DNA of 64,000 bases. It comes from Cinclus cinclus (lineage: Eukaryota; Chordata; Aves; Passeriformes; Cinclidae). Under the pieces are notes generated by a model. The model worked only from the letters and a program-made list of their open reading frames with translations. It did no database searches and had not been told where the DNA came from. The position numbers and the translations under genes were made by a program. This document shows, piece by piece, positions 59,075 through 64,000 of the stretch (position 1 is its first letter; each line of letters starts with the position of its first letter). Where the stretch lies: the NCBI RefSeq assembly GCF_963662255.1, contig NC_085052.1, forward strand, positions 15,723,151 to 15,787,150, given 5' to 3'.

Positions 59075-61759
59075 TTTTTGAGAGATGTGGGATAAAGTTT
59101 GATTTTGTGACTGTCTTTTAAAATAAACCTCTTAAATTAGAACTTAATTTTTCCACTATATAGGAAATAAACACTGAAAACTGTCTCTTCACCTACTCTG
59201 CAAAGTACAATCTAATTTGATGGGGTTAATTACTAAATACTAAGAAGTCCAATCCAGAATTCACTTAGGTGAGATAGTGTGATATCTGCTCAAAAGGCCA
59301 GATGGATGGCTATGCTAAACAGCAGCTCCTAAACTAATTTGATTAGCATATGATTATGAATTGGTGCAAGTGATGGAGCACCAATCACCACATTAAAATC
59401 AAAACTCCCAGCACAGGGTAAACTATGATAAACTGTGTTCAAAAGGTAAAGAAAACCCTTCTGCAAAAAATGTGCTTCCCAAGAGAGAAACACAGAGGTC
59501 CATAGAAGAGAGTGAGCTGAGGTCACAGATGTGATGTTTATTGGGGCAATAGATCCAGAGGCAGCACAGCATGGCTCATTGCAAAAGAAGGCAGCAGTTA
59601 ACTGTGTTTGGTACTAGCTGCTTTTAATGACAACTTCTAAACATTGCACACAGATTTGAAAACAAACAAAAATGTGAAACAGATAAAATGTATAAGCCAA
59701 AGGCCCAAAAAGAAAAGCTACTGCTACAAGTAAGTTAGGGTAGGCAGTTGTATCGGTACAGATAAAATGTGCAAGATCATCTTGTGGGAAATCTTTGCTG
59801 AATGATCAGGCAGAGAAACTATTTGTGCTACCTCACCTATCCTTTAGAGTTTTTTCTGAGAGCATATCAGAGCAGTATGGTCACAGCAAGGGCAAGGCTG
59901 ACACCACAAATACAGGGTTTGAAGAGACTCCAGTTATACCTTTTCCATTGCAAACTCATTTGTAGGGCAGACTCTGGTCAGCAGAATATGTCCTTAAGAG
60001 AGTAATCATACTCCTTAAGAATTAAGAAAGAGGAAAACAGAACAAAATCAGTAGAGACCACAAATTAGCTAAAGTCAATGGTCCTTTCACTAGAAACTTC
60101 ATGATCTGTAAAGATCCCTGAGTTTTTATTAAGATTGCTATGCAAGAGCAGTATTAGGTACTGACAGTGGAAGGACAGTTAGTGACAAAGCATGAATATT
60201 AAATAAAAAGGATGCTCTGCAAAAATCATGGTCTTACAGTGGATGTCAGGATGACCAAGAAAATATTTCATAATACTTTATCAATAGCATCCCATTAATT
60301 TTCTAAAAACTTCAGAAGAACAATGGATGGACAGAGGCCCAAATGTAACTTGACAGCACAGTAACCAGAGGCAGGAGTTAAGAGTATGGAAATAGTAGGA
60401 TTGTGTCTGTGGAAAGTGTTTTAGAGATGATGCCTCAATAGAGGATGAGGTCAGTTGAGAAAGCTGTCAATTATTTGAGCTGGAAATCTACATTGCTGTG
60501 AACTGTATTAACAATACAGCTGGTACTGATTACATAAAAGCACCACAGGAAATACCAGAAAGAGTAGATTAAAAAAAAATCCTTCGGTTTAAATGTATGA
60601 GAAATACATATTTGTAGTTATGGTGGTAACTGTGGATGGTTTTAGTGCATTTCTTTACATCTTTCTTAAAGTATTGATTCTGTGCTTTAGAATAATTGAC
60701 TTAGAGCATGACTCAGGTACACCAAACCTAACTGAATAAAGGGTGTAACTGGTAATTAAAGAAGTGCAATGAGATCAGTGGGAGGAACGAAATAATTAGT
60801 TTCCACACAATATTTTTCAGAGTTTTATATTCCAGAAAAGTCTGAGCACAGTCCTAACACACATTCTTTCAAATCCTCGCCATAAAAGCATCATTATGGT
60901 TATAAAACATAATATTCTTTTTCCTGGAGTTTACAGCCTTGAACTATTTCAGTGCCAAGTCTGTATTTCTACCTGTGTTAACATTTTAATTTCTACTACT
61001 GCCTGAAATAGTTCCAAACTGGTAGTGAAGAAACAAATGCCCGGGGCAACATGCAGTCTGAAGAACAAATCATTGGGATTAGCTGCCAAAGAGATGATCA
61101 CAGCTGGAGTGTGGTCCAAGAACTGGAGAACTGGTCTACAGACCATGTACACCGCTGAGTTCCATGTAATCAACCCTCACCCATTTGTCTGCACAACACC
61201 ACATGCTCTGTGACCTCCAGATGCCTACACATCTAAAACCTTTGAAACTCTCACCCCCTCATATCAGTTTCTAAAACACCTTTTTTTTTGTCTGGTGTTC
61301 ACAAATTCAGTTCTTTCCCATTAACTTCTGCTCAGAAAGGTAGCTAAAATACTGTTTTCTTATACTGTTATTTCATTCACCTGTCTCACAATCATTCTCT
61401 CCACAATCTAAGTCATCAGAAGTGACTTGTCCTTTGGAGTTTCATAGCTTATGTAGTCTTCTCATTCAGCATCTAAAGGTTGACTCCTATTTTTAACCTG
61501 TTAATGATGCCAGTGTCTATTTTCCACTTGTTACATGTTCAAAAGCACTGGAGTGCTTTCATCCATATATTTGGCAGAAGCTCCATCGAGAACTTCTAAA
61601 GAAATGCAACCTATTTATCTTCATTGCCCTTAGAAACAATGCCTGCAAAAAATTGCCAACAACAGACTGCTGGGTTCCTGAGATACCTACTCTTCAAGCT
61701 GATGAGTATTGTTCTGGTGTCCTTTTGTAAAGCTCTTTTATAATTTGTGCTCTTTTATT

Positions 61760-61890
61760 TAATGGTATAGCTCTTTGGGGCAGGGACTCAGGAACTTTTT
61801 CTGCTTTGCATTTATGCTGCATTGCTAGGGCCTGCAGTGATGCCAACAGAAGAACAATTATTGTTCTTACAATTATTGTTATTACACTTG
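61760..61890. repeat. Ancient CR1/L3-like 3' end remnant
   Basis: TAGCTCTTTGGGGCAGGGAC followed by T-rich sequence, CTAGGGCCTGCAGTGATGCC and an ATT-rich end resembles, from memory, the common amniote CR1/L3-type 3' terminus, in the opposite orientation to the copy near 11.2 kb. It ends in two 15-bp tandem units (61854-61868 and 61869-61883) containing ACAATTATTGTT, likely the element's terminal microsatellite. Confidence 0.55.
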
Positions 61891-63229
61891 TATAAAACCT
61901 GTACACACAACAGCCCGTAAATGGAAATACTAACTTCTGCATGATCTGCTACCTATCTTGAATTGCCTTGCATACCTAACCTTTCTTCAGCATCAAGCAA
62001 GAAGATTCTGTTTGATTAATGTCATGTCTAAACACAGACTTTTAAAAAGCCTGTGGCATTTGCTGCATAGTTCCAAACACTGTATTATGCACACATTAGC
62101 TACTTTGCTTCTGCTTACCCCAGAATTAATAAAACTGGTCCCAGCCTTTCAGTGGCACTGTTTACTTCTAACTTTCTCTCTCCAAATCTCTTAGAAATGC
62201 ATGAATCAACACAGCCGTCTGACAAACCATTTTAGGAGCTGATTTGATTGATGCTTCTGTAATAGGTTGCCAGTACAAGTCCTACAACAAATTAGAATGA
62301 AATGGGAGAGCAGGGGCACACACAGGGTCTACAGAGCAAGGGTCAACTTCCTAAGTCTCACAGAGGATTCAGTATTTCAGTAGGGGAATGGGTTTGATAT
62401 ACTGTTTTGAACTTCCCAGAAGAAAGACATGGGGATCTGAGGGATTAAACATGTATTGGTCATCCACACCTGTCATTGTGAAGGTAACAGCAGCCTCAGG
62501 GGTGCTGGCAACAAAATCTTTCCTATCCATTATCATTCCAGATGCCAAAGCTAACTTTCTCTCTGGGTCATAGAATGGATGCCAATAGCCACTCCCCCCA
62601 GAGAAAGAGGGGCAGGAAGCAGCAAAATCACTCCCATATATTTGAGATGAAAAGAAATTCTCCTTATCGCATGCCAAAAGGCTTGACTGGAAAGCCGTGC
62701 CCAGCAAGGCTCACTTAGTGGAACCAGCTTGAAAACCATGGGGTAAATCTGTGATGGCACAGTTGCAGGGGTGTGCAGACTGCACCTGGGGCCCAGGCTT
62801 GGTAGGGTTTGTGCTTCTTGATAGGGAATGCTCAGGGTATTCAACAGGCGGGCAGGGCGATGGAAAACTTCAACATTATCCCCTGAAAAGTTCAGAAGTT
62901 TAATTCATAGAGCATCTGGGGTGTCAATTTAGATACTGCACGGAGAATATATAGAATTAATCGAGTGGTGATACAGGTGATTACTTTTCCTATCCCTAGT
63001 AACAATATAATTAGTGGTGTGTACACAATGGTATTGCTTTAGATCACATCCCTGTAAGGAATTTCAGTTCAGTGTTGCCCTTCAACAGTGCCTCACTGTC
63101 AGCTACTTTGCATATTCTAGGAGCACAGGTGGGTTCTGAAAAAGAAAATAATTAGATAATAATAAAGAGGACTCTCAGCCATCACTTGGGTTATGAGGGA
63201 GGGCTGTTTTCAAGGCGCAGGTGGCACAA

Positions 63230-63720
63230 TTCTTTCTTTCCAGCTGAGGCTGCTCAGGCCTCGGGGCGCGCAGAGGAGGCTGGAGAGGGCCCGGTGCCGG
63301 TCCCGGTGCCAATGCCGGTCCCTACGGGCCGGCCCCGCTAAAGCCTGGCGGGTTCGGTGCCTTTGCGAGTGCCGTGAGAAGATGCCGTGATTCGCAGCTA
63401 CCTCAGGGCATTTCCTGCGTTTGGCTGCTTGGGACGAAGCGCATCCGCAGTCGGCCTTGGGAGCCATCGGAGGCGCTTCCTCATGGATGTCTGCATCTGT
63501 GTACGCTGCTAACTGCCCAGCCGGGAGGGCAGCGAGACTCCGCAGGGTGACTCTTGCGGTATTTACGGGGAAAGGAGAGCCCCCGGCTGGGCCACACGCT
63601 GGAACCGGAGCCGGGACCGGGACCGGGAGCGCCCGGTCGGGGCTGCGCTCTCCCCGCCGGACCTGCGGGACCTGCCGCACCTGAGCCAGCCCGGCTCTCC
63701 CTCCCTTCTCTCACCGCTTT
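63230..63720. promoter_or_regulatory. GC/CpG-rich island near the window end
   Basis: The sequence turns from AT-rich to CpG-dense at about 63230 and back at about 63700. It contains short imperfect repeats of CCGGT/CCGGG type at 63290-63325 and 63600-63632, in roughly opposite orientation. The following T/C-rich stretch ends in TTTTCAG (63733-63739), which could be a splice acceptor. It is a candidate promoter or first exon of an unidentified transcript. Confidence 0.45.
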
Positions 63721-63739
63721 TTCTCTCTCTCTTTTCAGC

Positions 63740-64000
63740 GAGATAGATATTTCCTCGTTCCTGCTGAATGCTTAGCTCTTGCGTGGATAGGAGAAAAAGA
63801 AAAAAAAAAAAAGGAGCAGATATATTGGACGTAAAACTTGCCAGCAAAGGAAGTGGAAGGGCTAGAAATAGAGCTGTATAAGTAGGCTTTGGAGTTAAAG
63901 GGTAAATTTGGAAGACCTAGTTAGAAAAGAAAGTTAGTAATGCAAACTGTCATTGCTTTAGAATTTTCTAAATCTTGGCTCTTCTTGTCACAGTTGAGCT
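63740..64000. other. Window end, nothing recognised
   Basis: AT-rich sequence with a short adenine run at 63800-63811. No gene is recognised. Confidence 0.5.

Larger units (their letters stand above)
44281..63180. other. Gene-free flank downstream of CYP26A1, part 2
   Basis: About 18.9 kb in which I recognise no gene. AT-rich overall, especially 50-57 kb. It holds a poly(A) run (44650-44670), a TA-rich microsatellite, a poly(C) tract, a perfect hairpin, a CR1/L3-like remnant, and a Tcf-motif-bearing stretch at 46.2-46.5 kb. In other vertebrates the next gene after CYP26A1 is MYOF on the opposite strand, but nothing here resembles ferlin exons. Confidence 0.5.

Overview
The window is vertebrate nuclear DNA, most likely from a bird or another sauropsid. 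It has interrupted genes with GT-AG introns, CpG-rich promoters, old CR1/L3-like repeat remnants and very few young repeats. It holds the conserved EXOC6 - CYP26C1 - CYP26A1 neighbourhood (human 10q23.33 in mammals), with all three genes on the + strand. I see no bacterial, plasmid or viral genes. The species cannot be fixed from the sequence alone.

Layout. Positions 1-18886 look like one large EXOC6 intron, with no recognisable exon. The last two EXOC6 coding exons (18887-18999, 19830-19962) encode the final 81 residues of the exocyst subunit Sec15/EXOC6. About 1.6 kb downstream, CYP26C1 starts behind a GC-rich TATA promoter. It has six coding exons (21564-28739, 572 aa by my joining). CYP26A1 follows (32343-34928, seven coding exons, 493 aa), with its own TATA box and two DR5 retinoic-acid response elements: one next to the promoter (32203-32219) and one about 1.4 kb upstream of it (30870-30886). 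From 35.4 kb to the end I recognise no gene. That 28 kb holds simple repeats, old repeat remnants, candidate conserved non-coding stretches and two isolated GC-rich islands (about 43.68-44.10 kb and 63.23-63.72 kb).

How the genes work together. CYP26A1 and CYP26C1 are retinoic-acid hydroxylases that clear all-trans retinoic acid (CYP26C1 also the 9-cis isomer) and shape retinoid gradients in the embryo. The paired DR5 elements at CYP26A1 fit the known feedback loop in which retinoic acid induces its own degradation. EXOC6 is an unrelated vesicle-tethering gene. A plausible reading is that its intron carries distant control elements for the CYP26 pair; a DR2-type element, a palindromic CRE and homeodomain-rich stretches lie there.

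The most unusual points are an approximately 85-residue low-complexity linker inside CYP26C1 exon 5, at the position where CYP26A1 has an intron; the perfect 18-bp CRE palindrome at 18163; a 16-bp-stem hairpin at 55549; and the two orphan GC islands. I found no convincing wholly new system. Exon borders come from reading splice sites and family homology by eye, without alignment software.
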